Position numbers and translations under genes: made by a program. The notes beneath the pieces are model-generated. The model saw nothing but the letters and a program-made list of their open reading frames with translations. It was not told the origin of the DNA and did not search any database. Shown here one piece after another: positions 23,701-36,148 of a stretch of 64,000 nt of DNA (its first letter is position 1; each line of letters opens with the position of its first letter). Origin of the DNA: Tanypteryx hageni (taxonomy: Eukaryota; Arthropoda; Insecta; Odonata; Petaluridae); contig CM054117.1 of the NCBI GenBank assembly GCA_028673005.1, positions 54,001,370 to 54,065,369 of the forward strand, given 5' to 3'.

Positions 23701-26700
23701 GATATGCCACTGATTAATAAAATAGAAATTGTTATAATCATACTCGGTTCTGAGCAAGAGCTACTAAAGTTGGCCAATTGCATGATCCTATTTACCCTCA
23801 TGAGGTTGGGTGAATAGTATCACCTTACAGGATGAATGGAGTCAATACAGAAAATTATCTTTTTTGTATATCTGAATCTCACCTCTTAACTAAAATTTTC
23901 TGGAGTTCCACATTTCATCATCTGCTTCATTTCTAATGGAAAATTACCCAAAAAATAAAATTTTCTTGCCCTGTGCATCCGCACAGTCCTCATAGTACCA
24001 TTTCTTTGCACTGCATCCAATCACCCAACTGTGCTGAAATAGGTTTGCTGTATTTGATATATGACAGAAGCTACAGACAGTCTCTCTTCCACCACTGCTA
24101 TATTCAGAGGACTCTTTCTCCTCTGATTATGATGACAAGGGTGACTATATTTCTTTCCTAATCATCTGCCTTCTTAAGACTTTTACCCAGTTTGTTTGTT
24201 TGTACGGGATTTCTGGCTAATCAACCTCTTGGATTATTATAGCCATTACTCCTTCCACACCAAACACACAAGGAGGGAGGGAAAACCAGTGCTGGTATTA
24301 GCTTACTCTTTACGAAGAGCGCCAAGGGGGCCAACTGCTTAACATCCCTTCCAAAGGAAAGAGCGCTGTCTTGCATGGTCTCCTCAAAGCACATAAGTAG
24401 GGGACATTACGATCCCAGGTTGAAAAATCCTACCTCTGCCAGATTTGAACCTGGGACCACTGTGTGGAACGCCAACACTCTAACCACTCCACCACCTCCA
24501 CCCCACTTTTACCCACAGTGTGAACCTTGTTCTGTGTTGCGATTCTGTATTCCTCTTCTGTAGTAACTTTATTCTTACCTTTGCTATATTATCAGGAGAA
24601 GTGAGAACCATTGCCCTCTGCGTTCTGCCTGAGTGAGCTGCTTGTTTTTCATTTTCTAGAGATGATAACAACTCTTGAAAAGATAAGGATCTTGATGATG
24701 ATGTCATTGTTTCTTCCGGCGATTGATCAGAAAGTGCTGTGAGTGGCTTTTTGATATAGATGGTTGAGTGTCAGATGGACAAAGGTTAGGTGTATGAAAT
24801 TTGAAGATTGACAGATTAAGGAAGACAACAGAATCTAGTATGTACTTCCAAAACATGATAATTTCCAACATTTCTACAACATAATCGAGGATGAATTGGC
24901 CAGTGACTAGGAATTTCTTGATTTTTATTCGTGTTTTTTATTTAATTATTTTTTCATGATTATTTAAATAAATATCTTCTAATGAATGCATCTAACATAA
25001 GTAATCAAAAAACCATAGTTTGATGTCGTTTGATTTTTGTTTCCCACTGAAAACACTGCTAAAAAAATTACAGGTGAATGGGAAAAACCCCATTTCTGAG
25101 ACCAAAAATTTTGAAAAAATTTTCTTATATATGGGCATTTACAGTATATGAAATAGAAATTTTAATTTATTTAAGAAAAAAAATGATTGATAGCTGCTTG
25201 AAATAAGACTTTCTTTTTTGCAACGAAATCGTATAATCTTTTCTAATAGAGCAGCTGAACAGTCTCACATCCTGCCTCACCAACTATGTCATTACAACCT
25301 CCTAACATTTGAAATACTGCATTTGTTACTTTATCTTTGCCGCAGTATTATCAAATTGTTGGTTATTTTATGAAATATTTAGAGGCATTGCCTTCCATTA
25401 CCACATTAAACCAATCTCACATGCAAAAAACAAATATATCGAGAAAATTTTAATTTTTTCCAAATTTGACTTGGGCAATTAGAAATTCAGATACTTGGCA
25501 TTCAGGTAATCAGTACTCTGCTGTTTACTGATGTAAGCATGTGGTTTTAAATTAGTCTCTTTAAAGCCATGAATTCTACCATGCTTTTCAAGTAACTTGT
25601 TCACCTTTTGGCATCTGTATTACATTTCATGTGATTCTATTTTTCTTATCATGGATAAAAATGCCAGGTATCATGCTGTGTTTTAGCCAAATTTAAGATA
25701 ACTTTCCATGGCTCTGTAATAATCGCTTGGCTGGTGTGAAGGCCTGGAAAGTAATCAGGTTGGATGTTAAGAAAGTGTTGGCTCTCTTAAATGATTAATG
25801 ATTTGCATTTAAAATGCACTTTGGAAGGCTCCACTTTGTGGAAAGATTCTATGAAAGTAATAAAAGGATTATTGTAATTTACACTGAAAAAGGTTGACTC
25901 AACCAGAGTAAATCTTTTTCAGTTGAAATTACTATAATTCTTTTATTACTATGATTTGGATTTACACAAGAGTAAAAAGAAAATATTTCACTTGCCATGG
26001 AGTAGTAACATCATACTGTTAATATAATGAAAATCTGGTAAAACTAACTATAATAGGACATTTCTGACACATTTTAGCGCTAATTATATTCAAACTGACA
26101 TTTTAATTTAGTTAGTCATGAAACACTGGCTCTAAAGCCTTATTATAATAATCAGTATTTATTTGGTGCTCTTGGCTGGATATGACCAAAAATAATATGC
26201 TGTTATTTAAATTTCTTACAATATTCTAGTATAGCTTTACAACTGAAACTTTACTAATCCATTATGGTGACTTCTTACTTTTGCTGATCCAATTTCATGG
26301 TGGGGTTAAAAATTGACTATTAAAAAAAAACGTAATTGCCCATAAAAAATGATGGGAATGCATGAATTAAGTATTAAGTTAAAATAAAATTTAAATAAAT
26401 TAATGAAACCAACTTTTATATGCACTAAAAAGGAGACAAATTGAAAATTAGCATGATTGAATGTTCCATAAAGTAAAAATAGTTTTGGGTAAATAAAATT
26501 TATTTGGCAAAGAAATATTAATGATGATTTATTCATTAAACATAACCCTATACTACTTTTATATGCCAAAAACTATTTTAACTTTCTGGAACACAATTAT
26601 GTGAGTTTTATATTTATTTTTTACTTTTTAGTGCATACACAATGAAATTTAACATTAAAATAAATTTATATAAATTTAATTTTTCTGCTTTAGTCAAAGA

Positions 26701-29700
26701 TTAAAGACTTACTCAGCTTTCACAGTATGTTTCCTAAATGAATTTTAAAAAATTATCAATTTTAATCTATATCCGACTTCATCAACACAATATCAATGAA
26801 TAATAGAATATTTGCTTGTTTTCATTACCATCATGTTACTTATCATACCCAAGGTATTATGCAAACTTCAAAACCATTGAAATTTCTTAAATATGTGTGC
26901 AGATGGGATGCAAATTTGTAATCCCAGTCAATCAGAAGATATTTCTCAAAATCAACAGCATTGCAAATCACCTAGACGACGAAAGATTTCAAATAAAAAA
27001 TGTCAAATTTTGGCATAAAAACTAATTTGTAGACCAATTGGACACATACATGAAAATCGGTGGCAGGAAAATTTAATTTCATTCCTTCAAGCTTTCTTTA
27101 TTTCAAATCTTGAATTCTTATGATGATTTTAAGTAATTTAAAATGCAAATGATTAACATGCTACACTCAGTCCCGTGTTAATCATATGAAGAAAATAAAT
27201 GCTCTTGGAACCAAACCCATGGCTTCAATGTGGACAGTGAGCAGCTTAAAATTTATCAGTCAACCATGACTTAAAATTTAATAGTGGAATTGCCAATTAA
27301 TTCCTGATGTCGATCAACTTGTCATCGTACAGCGTGACAGGATGACCTAGCCTATTATGTAATAAGATTATTTTAACCCATGCCCATTGAAATTAATTTG
27401 TAGCTAGAATTCACCAAGTAGTAGTAGTGGAAGAAAAGCGACTTAGAAAATGAGGAAAATTTTGTTAGGTTGGAAGAATTTATAGTAAGAGGAGAGAAGA
27501 TACGGGGCCTGTGAGAAAAAATTGCTTTCACTGCAATAAATTAGCCAGTAACAAAGATATGTATTTTGCCATAAAAATTTAAGTAGCATAATTTATTTTA
27601 ACATTAAAACTTTAAGCAGCACAACATACATACAGTTTTTCAAGAAATGATGGTAAGTAATAATGCCCTCTCCCTGTCTTCATTCCTCTCTCTCCCTCCC
27701 AACATTCCTCTTCCTCCCACCATTCTTCTCTCCCCCTCCCTCCATTCCTCTCTCTCCCTCCTTCCATTCCTCTCTCTCCTTCCATTCCTCTCTCTCCCTC
27801 CCTCCATTCCTCTCCATACTTAATGTCAGTCCTATAAGGATTACCTAATTTTGTGAAAACAATTACCATGACAGTGAATGATTTTTCCTTCAAAAAATGT
27901 GAAATTTTGGCATTAAAAATTAACTTTTGCACAGATTTGACACGCAGTGGAAATTCAATGGTAAAAAAATAAATTGTCGCTCTTTCAGGCATTCTTGTGT
28001 TCAAGTCCCAAGTTTTTACAATGATTATAAGCCATTTTAAATGGTAATGAATCAAGGTTTGCATGCTGTTTCAGCTCTTCCTATGATATTCAAGAAGAAG
28101 CGCTCTTGGAATCGAACCCATGAATTTACTGTAGACCTTGATTAGTCTAAAATTTAAAAGGGATTAAAGGGCTAAATAAATCCTGAAAGTATGATTCAAA
28201 TTGGAAATAGCATTCTTGACTCATAAGCATTATGATAGGCAAAAAATAAATATAAACTATCATGACACACATTATAAGCAATTAATATAATAGATTAATA
28301 AATTTAGTTGATGAAAATAGTGAAGAAATTTGTCAAGTGATAGTACCATCTCCTACTTACTATTTTATTTGAAGACTAGGCTTCCATCATTGCTATTTTT
28401 AAAAAAATCAAGTATTTATAGTAAATATATATGTAACATGCTTGGTAGTTGTGAGGTTGGAATTTAAAATTTCATCATTGGTATTGTTATCAGTTTTCAT
28501 GCATTTAGTTATTGTTACAGTCTTTATCTCAAAATGTATAAATTACTTCATTTGCATATTTAATGTTTTATTTTGTATGCTGTTAAGTGATTTCAGATGA
28601 GAATGTTAAGGTTGGCTTTTAGTAGAGTAAAGAATATTGAAATGCATGTTGTATTGAGTCCCTTATGCAACTGACATTAATAAGTTTTCTCAAGGATTAT
28701 AATTTAATTTTGAATGTTTTTCTTGCTTGTTTTACAGGAGTTATTTGGATGCCTGGAAAGGCATTTCCAAAATGTGATCATGTAATTAAGAAACTTAAAG
28801 ATTTGGGGAAAAAAATTATTTACTTCAGCAACAATTCTCTTTCGACCAGAAATGCTTATGTTAAAAAGTTTGAAAAACATGGAATAACTGTTGATAAGGT
28901 AAGTTTATGATGAGTCATCATTTTTTAATGACCAACATCTTAACCAGTAATTTTTTCTGACTTGTTTCATTTTCAGTCTGAGGTGGTTCTTCCATCTGCA
29001 GTAGTGGGTGATTATTTGAAAAGCATGAATTTCAAAAAGAAAATCTATCTTGTTGGAAGCGATGCATCCCAAGAAGAAATTGAATCGTTCGGAATTAAAA
29101 TTTGGAGAGAGGTTGAAATTTTTTTCTCACTCTTGTTGTTTATCTGAGTTAATCAGTATTCTCACTAATCTTATGCTTCATTGTATTAAACAGCCAAGCT
29201 TTTTAGGTGAACCAAGTTTAATAGAGTTATTGAAATCCTTGTCCATGATGGATCCAGAAGTGGGTGGAGTTGTAATGGACCTTGATGTCAATATTAGCTA
29301 TTTAAAGATGATGAAAGCTGTTAAATATTTAAATGATCCAAACTGTTTATTCATAGCTACAGCTACAGAATACAAACTTCCTTTTGATGGCACAGTGGTT
29401 TTTATTGGTAATTATTTTAGCATAGTTATATTCATATATATTGGAACTCCTTTGGTTCTAACATTGTATGACATTTAAAGTTGAATACTTAATTGGTAAT
29501 GAAGAAGGAATTAATTACTCCCTCTTATTATTATTATTATAACACTTCTTATGCTATGGCACAAAATATCTTTTATATTCGATTACTTAATGTATTTTTT
29601 TTTCAAGTTCATGGTTGGTTTTCATATACTGAATGAGTTCTGTTAACTTTTTATTTATATTTAGATTTTTATCACATAGTTAGGGTAAATCAAGGGATTG

Positions 29701-32700
29701 TATATGTTTTCTTGTGGAAGTCTGTCTGTCTGTCACATGTGCTAACTCCTAAACGAAAGCAGCTAGAGACTTCATTTTTCACCAAATTTCTTGGTTTGTC
29801 CATCTGTTTGTCTCAGCCTACATTTTTTTATCAGTTTTTCATAATATAATTTCCGATTAATCACACTAGTATACATAAATTTTAAGAATCTGTATTAACA
29901 AAAGTTTTTTGAAAAATTAATATTTACTGTCCGCTTCGGCAGCTCCTACCTTACTTGTTTTACATTTAGAATAATTGAAATGAAATGTGGAAATATTCTT
30001 GGAGATCACACAAGATACATAGCAGGTGAGTTATAACATTGAACCCAAGTCCTCTTTCTTGACTTAAGATTTGTCAGGATACTTTTTTCTTTAGGGTGAA
30101 AATAATAATCAAACAGTTAACTTAAATGGAAATGATATGAGTCAGTGTCCCATATTATTTTTCTCTTGAGTTTAGAGTATATTTTTTCTTCTAAATCTAG
30201 ATAAAAATATTTTAAATATTTTCAAGTTGCTTGCATGCATTTGTCCTGCCTATTTTGATATTTGAATGATCATGGATTGCATAAGCAATATGAATTATAA
30301 ATTACTGTTATGCTTGATTTCAATTAAAGGACATGATGTGACATGAATTCCGTTTTCTATCAATCCCTTCAACAATACTTTGAACTGCATTATAGGCAGT
30401 TATGATTTGTATTAATCTGCAGATACTGTTATTCGAATACAAAAATGTCAGACATGCAACTTAATAGTAATGGAATTTATTTTCTTTAAGTGGCATGTAC
30501 ATTTTATGTTCATTTAAAATTTATTTCTTCTTAACTACCAAAAACCTACCTATTTTACACTCTTGCACATTCATTGGTAACAGAATTAATTCATACCATT
30601 GCTCAAATGATTGGTTGTGTTATAATAGAATCCATTTGAAAAACTGATTTTTTGGTAATTGTTTTTTAAAAATTTACTAAAAGTCTGTGATTTCCAAAAT
30701 ATGATATTTTATATAAAAATGTGATTTTGGCACCCCAGATGGTCCAAATCTTGTGCCAGCCTGGATTGCATGCTATTGCAGGTATAGAAGTTTAGCATAA
30801 CTTCATGACCTCCTTGAGAGCCAGGCCACAATATATTGCCTTGCCGACCATGTCATTTTTAAACCTTGAGATTGTATTGTCATCTCAGCCCTTATACTAT
30901 ATGCGTAAGGAAAGCGTGCTTTGAATGTTTTAATAGGTGAGAGAGAAGGAAAGAGATGAAGAAAGGAGAGAGATGAAGAAAGAAGGAGAGAGGGAGTGAG
31001 AGAGGAGAGATGGAGTGAGAGAGGAGAGAGGGAGTGAGAGAGGAGAGATGGAGTGAGAGAGGAGGGAGGGAGTGAGAGAGGAGAGAGGGAGTGAGAGAGG
31101 AGAGATTGATTGATTTGGTCTTTATTTGGAGCGAGATTGAGACTAAGAAGTCCCATCTTCCACCTAACCCCTTGTCATGAAACATATGCAATAATACATA
31201 GAACATTATGTAAATACAAGTAACAATAAAAATACAAGTATTGGAAAAGAAAAGATGTAATTTTGTGAGAAAAAATAAGGACTGCTGAATGATGAAATCC
31301 ACGGAAAAAACCCACTGCAGGAAAACACCCACACAAGAAGGGGGTGTGAAAAACCTGCGAAACCTGCTTATATTCACTAAAGACATCAATAAGAGAAATT
31401 TAGAACAAAAGATAAATACATGAAAAGCATAAAGCTATACATCAGGGAAAATTTGACACAATACGAATAGATCATTGATGGAATGAACATATAAAAATGG
31501 CAAAATGAATATATATTAACATTCTTATTACTAAACAAGATAGAGGAGACAAAAAAACAAATGAATAAAGAGGGAGAAGGAGTGAGAGAGACAGAGGGAG
31601 AGATAGATAATGTTCTTTATTAGGGTGAGATTGAGTTTAGGAGGGAAGAGGATTGAAGAGAGAAAAGGAGGAAGAATGGAAAGTGCCTTAAATTTAATAC
31701 TTAACCCACACAACCAAATTTGGTAGGATTGCTATGATCACATACCAATAGCGGATGACAAAAAATTTTCAAACAAGGTCCTGGGTTTGACTACAGAGAG
31801 TGATTTCAATCTCCCATAAGACGCTCAATATCTCAGCCATTTGTTTGACTACAAAATCAATTTTAAACAGATTAATTAATCTAGTTGTATTAATAAATTA
31901 AATTAAATATATTGTCTATGTATATATGCATATATAAGTACATGTGTTTTTGTGGCCATAGAATTTGCGTCAGGATGTTCCCTGTGGCATTTAAAACTTT
32001 GTACTCAATTTTAAGATGATCTGTAATTTGTTGCCGAAATTTTTGGAAAAAACCTTGTCTTCCTTTAGGGTTAATATGGTATATGTTATGGGCTAAACCT
32101 GAAGTGCAGGCAGATCAAGATCTTCCCAGGCAAATCTCAAATCTCCCAGCCACTTCGAGCAGATGCCAATATATTTTCATAAAATGCTCATTTTCTGTAT
32201 TTGACTTGGCATATTGAGATGTGATCACATAACTTAAGGCTATAAATTTCGTTTTGGCCAACGCTTGTGAGAATGCTCGGTGAAATATGATGTCATGGCT
32301 TTGGCATGATCTCCCTTTTATTTACAGGCTAGTCATTTATATTTTAGTTTTCATGCCCACTATATACCACTTATTCTTTGAGTCCCTAACAAGTTGCTAA
32401 CATGATTATTAGAATCGTTGTAAGTTATGAAACTGAGGTTTGAAGAAAAGTTATGTGAGATGAAGAAAGGTAACTTGAGTGATTTTTTTAGCTGAAGAAT
32501 GTTACAGTGAGTTAGTGCACGAAGTAGAGCAGACAATAAAGAAGTCAAGCTTTGACTACAGAAGAATAAGGAGATCTGATGTGATGGCGATTGGTAAATC
32601 CAAAAAGCTAATTGCACCAACAGCATACCTAGGTGGTGATTTAAAATATATGCATAATGGTGAACTGTTGGATGTTCTGCACATGACTCATATAAATTGT

Positions 32701-33225
32701 GGGATCCACAGACAATATGTCCAATTCCTATATAACCACTTTTATATGTCCACAGTCTTTAGGTCCACACTTTTATGTTCACAGCCAATATGTCCATATT
32801 TATATATGTACATATGTCCACTTTTATACATGTCCACAGACAGTATGTCCACAGTCTTTATGTCCACTTAAGGGAAATGGAGGGGGTGACTAAATGAGGG
32901 GGAAGGAATATGATTTTTTTAAATATGGAAGGGGAGGTAAAAGGGGGGGTGTAAGAAATGCTAAGGAAACAGCCGACATTGGTATCAATCAACCAAGAAT
33001 TTTATAACAATTATGAATATACAGCAAAATAATTAAAACAGAGGAGGGGATAGAGTAATAAATCCTAAGGAAACAGTCGACATTGGTATCAATCAACTAA
33101 GAATTTTATAATAATTATGATATAAAATTAACCAATGTCGACTGTGTTTCCTTAGGATTTCTTATGCCCCTCCCTTTTCCCTCCCCCTCTTCCATTTTAA
33201 TTATTCATATATATATATATGTATA

Positions 33226-33297
<72 letters not shown>

Positions 33298-35392
33298 TAA
33301 TTGTTATAAAATTCTTTGTTGATTGATACCTGTGTCAACTGTGTTTCCCTAGCATTTCTTACACCCCCCTTTTCCCTCCCCTACCTTCCACCCCTCCTCC
33401 ATATCTTTTAAATTCTCTCCCCCTCTTTTAGTCACCCCCTCCATTTCCCTCAAGTGGTCATAAGTCTGTGAACATAAATATGGACATAAAGACTGTCGAA
33501 ATATCGGCTGTGGATATAAAGGCTGTGGGCATAAAAGACTGGACCTAAAGAGTGTGGACATATAAAAGTGGATATAAAGATTGTGGACATATAAAAGGTG
33601 ACATCAAGACTGTGAACATATAAAAGTGGATATAAAGACTGTGGACATATAAAATTGGACATATAAAATTGAACATAGAGACTGTGGACATATAGGTAGT
33701 GGATGTATCATCCTGGAAGCAAATTGTGGGCATGGAGGTCATAATGGAATGGCGCATAATTTGTTTTTAAGAAGCCAAATACAGTCATACCTCTTTGTGT
33801 GATCCCATTTTAATCAGATTCATTACAGTGCAAAGCCTGATGTTCAAAAAACATGGTGGTTGACAATTGAGGTGGCCTAACCATAAATGTATTAGAAATT
33901 CCATTTTTTACAGGCTTGTGGATTTTAGTATAATCATCTTTGGATCCACATTTAGGGCCAGGATGTGACACATCCACACTATAAAACAAATCCCCAGAAC
34001 AGCACACCATTTTATCACTCAATCGACGATTATTCTGGGGTTATTATTTCTAAAGAAAGGTGGCTTTCTGAATAAAACTTTCTCGCTGATTTAATTAGAA
34101 TGCCATTCAAACAGGAAATATTTACATTTTTGCATGATTGTAATGAAGTTTTTAGTTAGCTATATCATTTGAAAATGACTAATGAAGATAAGTTATTGAA
34201 AAAATGTAAAGATTAGCAACTGGTGTTGATGGGTGGAAGCTGACAGGAAGCAGTTTTTCAGGTTAACTTTAGTTTTCGCATCCATGGAACATAACCTCTG
34301 ACATTATGAACCTGTTTTGCATGGATTTTGTTTAGTGCAAATTTTTCAGAAACCTATCTGTGGCACAAAGCAAGATATGGCTGTACGTTTGTAGAATTTG
34401 ACGATGTCCCACAAGAAAAAATGTTCTACAAAAAATCAGTTTTTTAAGTTCTTTTAATTTTTTTATCTTCTTATACCCTCATTTGCCCAAATGCTTGTGG
34501 ACATTTCTTAATATGCCTGAGCAAACCCCAAATCTACAATCAAATTTGGGATTTGACCGTGAAATTTGGGTGAACCTAGTTATGCCCAGGCAGATCCTGA
34601 TCTGCCCACATTTGGGATTAGCCCATAACATAGACAGGGTGTGCCATTAGTAGGTATACAGTTGTATGTGCCATGTATGATAGCATATTTAAAAAGACAG
34701 TTTGGTAGAAGGTCATTTTTGGTCCCAGTTACAAAATAAGAAACACTCGCATGGAAATGTTAATTACTTACCTATATAATTGTATACCTACTTTCAGCAC
34801 ACTCTGTATATAGATGAATCTCTCTTCTTATCTACTTTTGCAAAAGTAAAATTATTTTTATCTTCAATCTTATGATAAGTGACTTACTGGAAAGAAAACT
34901 CTTATTAATATTGTCCTAAAATTTGATTGAGATGATATTTTTTTGTTTTTGGCATTATTTTAAGTAGATCAAAAAAAGACTTGGTCCTGTCATATACCCT
35001 CCTACCTCTCTATTTAATAGGCCCTGGTTACTTTTGTGATACGGTGAAGTCTGTTTCGGGTAAGGAGCCTGTGATAATGGGGAAGCCAAGCATTACAGCT
35101 GTGGAATTCATCAAGAAAACCCATTCCATAGTTCCTGAAAGAACTCTCATGATCGGAGATACGTGAGTATTAGTATTTTCTGACCGTTAATTTTTTTAAA
35201 TTCAGAATTTATTCTTGGATGGCAATCATTATTTTCAGGATCTCCCATGACATAGGATTTGCCTCTAATTGTGGGTTCCTAAGCCTTATGGTCCTTAGTG
35301 GCATAAACAAACTGGAGGACATAAGCGAAGACTCTTTTGTTCCTGATTACTACATATCCAGCCTCTGTGACCTGGCTCCTTTGCTGCCTTAA
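20725..35392 (+). CDS. PGP: HAD-family phosphatase, phosphoglycolate/4-nitrophenylphosphatase type
   Basis: Cytosolic Mg-dependent phosphatase of the HAD superfamily (CII-capped), related to mammalian PGP and PDXP. The likely role is dephosphorylating 2-phosphoglycolate/glycerol-3-phosphate or pyridoxal phosphate. Exons: 20725-20818, 28738-28898, 28977-29111, 29194-29407, 35021-35162, 35239-35392, with GT-AG introns, giving one 299-aa frame with stop TAA. All four HAD motifs are present: DCDGVIW with nucleophile Asp29 and Asp31; FSNNS at 61-65; Lys223 in IMGKPS; and GDTISHD with Asp248 and Asp253. The cap region holds GGVVMDLDVNISY and FIATATEYKLPF. Length fits the family (about 300-320). Intron 1 is 7.9 kb and intron 4 is 5.6 kb, both loaded with repeats. 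Insects often have several paralogues, so the exact substrate is uncertain. A possible AATAAA lies at 35933-35938. Confidence 0.92.
22191..22750. mobile_element. CpG-rich Tigger/pogo-type MITE
   Basis: Flanked by TA (22189-22190, 22751-22752). Termini are inverted repeats: CCGTATTTAGTCGTGTA at the left, CCGTATTTACTCGTGTA from the right. The ends are strikingly GC-rich (ccccgcgcaccccg). An extra internal copy of the left-end sequence occurs in direct orientation at about 22671-22700 (ctcgtgtaagacgcgcaccc). No transposase. It lies in intron 1 of the phosphatase gene. Confidence 0.75.
22960..23040 (-). repeat. tRNA-derived SINE or tRNA-like pseudogene
   Basis: On the minus strand an A-box (TAGCTTAGTTGG) is followed about 40 nt later by a B-box (GGTTAGATTCC) inside a CTGGG…CCCAG T-arm. 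The anticodon stem does not pair well and the acceptor has a mismatch, so I call it a tRNA-derived repeat and not a working tRNA gene. Confidence 0.55.
24190..24510 (-). repeat. tRNA-derived SINE
   Basis: Reading the minus strand from about 24505: GTGGTGGAGTGGTTAGAGTG (A-box like), then GGTTCAAATC (B-box, about 24444-24453), a body of about 200 bp, and an ACAAACAAACAAAC tail near 24195. This is the standard order head, body, tail of a tRNA-derived SINE. The two short frames called across it are not genes. Confidence 0.65.
25817..25949 (+). repeat. Conserved 33-bp block followed by a hairpin
   Basis: The block ggaaggctccactttgtgg…aagattc (25821-25849) is followed by an imperfect inverted repeat. 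The left arm is 25857-25893 (gtaataaaaggattattgta…) and the right arm 25911-25949. The same block, on the other strand, borders another hairpin at 36291-36324. Confidence 0.6.
26985..28170 (+). repeat. Pair of diverged direct repeats (about 0.3 kb each)
   Basis: About 26985-27290 and 27880-28170 are related in the same order. Both hold 'aaaaaatgt.aaattttggcat.aaaa', then 'gat.ttaag..attttaaa', then 'gctcttggaa.c.aacccatg' and '.cttaaaattta'/'..ctaaaattta'. The second copy keeps a tRNA-type B-box on the minus strand (GGTTCGATTCC), so the family may be SINE-derived. A partial third relative lies near 16470-16560. Confidence 0.5.
27665..27815. repeat. Pyrimidine-rich microsatellite
   Basis: Imperfect repeats of CTCTCTCCCTCC and ATTCCTCTCT, about 150 bp. 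It lies between the two diverged direct repeats in intron 1 of the phosphatase gene. Open frames here are artefacts of low complexity. Confidence 0.8.
30930..31105. repeat. GA-rich microsatellite
   Basis: Repeats of gagagaggagagatggagt and variants. It is followed at 31105-31150 by 'tttggtctttatttggagcg', a sequence whose relative also follows the smaller GA tract at 31570-31610. Reverse-complemented, it resembles a retroposon 3' end (AATAAAGACCAAATCAATCA). Confidence 0.7.
32500..32695 (+). pseudogene. Integrase-like fragment (KRBA2/Ginger type)
   Basis: The reading begins ECYSELVHEVEQTIKK and continues DVMAIGKSKKLIAP and HNGELLDVLHMTHINCGIHR. The last part resembles the zinc-binding HxxxH segment ahead of the integrase core in arthropod proteins named KRAB-A domain-containing protein 2-like, which derive from Ginger-type integrases. 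Only this short piece remains; the 3' side runs into a minisatellite. Confidence 0.5.
32700..33720. repeat. Fold-back (palindromic) element with minisatellite arms
   Basis: Left arm: tandem 'atgtccac' minisatellite (32715-32870), then two direct copies of a block containing aggaaacag.cgacattggt (32965, 33068). Right arm: the inverted block (33124-33165 and 33296-33360), then the minisatellite on the other strand, 'gtggacata' (33455-33690). An (AT)n tract at 33207-33293 lies near the centre. Open frames here (several of 60-70 codons) are repeat artefacts. Confidence 0.8.
33782..34383. mobile_element. Pogo-type MITE
   Basis: TA at 33780-33781 and 34384-34385. Termini are imperfect inverted repeats (CAGTCATACCTCTTTGTGTG at the left, CAGCCATATCTTGCTTTGTG from the right). 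No transposase. Confidence 0.6.
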
Positions 35393-36145
35393 TATTATTT
35401 TATTTGATGTATTGGTGGAATTTTAATTCACACTAATCATTTTCAACCACTCCTTAGGAGATGAAAATTTTGGAAAATAATTTTATATGTGTTAATGTTT
35501 AAAGTATTTTGATCATGACAGAATTAAGAGAAACTATTTTGTAAAATGTTATATTTATTTTTAAAGTTATCATGCTGAGTATAAAAAAACGTTTTTCATT
35601 AAAAATCCAATTATGTATGATTTTCAGTTTGCTGTGCTATAGAGAGCGAGAAATTTATTGGTAAAAATAGCACTTAGATTCCTTTTGAAATTTTATTTTA
35701 ATTATTTAAAATCAATCCATCTTTGTTTTGGTGAGATTATTTGAATTTTACAGTTTTTATTTGATTAAACTTGAGAACAAAGATTTAGGAACTGTGGCTG
35801 ATAGGTAATAGCAAAAAATGTATTGGTGAATAACTTCATGGCTTTATTCTTTTTATGAATTCATCAGTGTATTGCCCTGAGTAATTTAATGCCTATCATT
35901 GTGATTATATAATAAGTCGGCATTTTTAATCAAATAAAATGTGACTGTTGTTAAATTTCAGGAAATCCAAAGGTGTGTATATCACTCTAACTTTGTGAGA
36001 TTTCTTTGTTTCTTTATGCTGAGTGGTTGTATTATGATGTGATATTCAATTGAAATGGGTGGGACCAGTTAAAATGTTTAATAAATTTAATTTTGACTAT
36101 TTAAAAAATATTTCAAAACATGAATAATTGATGCATATATAAATG
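35393..36145. other. 3' flank of the phosphatase gene
   Basis: AT-rich. Possible AATAAA at 35933-35938. No gene seen. Confidence 0.4.
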
Positions 36146-36148
36146 CAT

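Larger units (their letters stand above)
32082..34640. mobile_element. 2.5-kb unit bounded by inverted repeats
   Basis: About 32082-32150 and the reverse complement of 34560-34640 share tatgttatgggctaa, then 'gcaggcagatcaagatct' against 'gggcagatcaggatct'. The two flanks therefore point in opposite directions around a unit containing an integrase-like fragment, a fold-back and a MITE. The unit lies in intron 4 of the phosphatase gene. Element identity is uncertain. Confidence 0.4.

Noticed and set aside
32479..32893. Two overlapping plus frames rich in CPQS
   Set aside because: Only the first 65 or so codons of the first resemble an integrase fragment; the rest is minisatellite.
33349..33757. 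Three minus-strand frames of 70 codons
   Set aside because: They read the inverted minisatellite arm of the fold-back.
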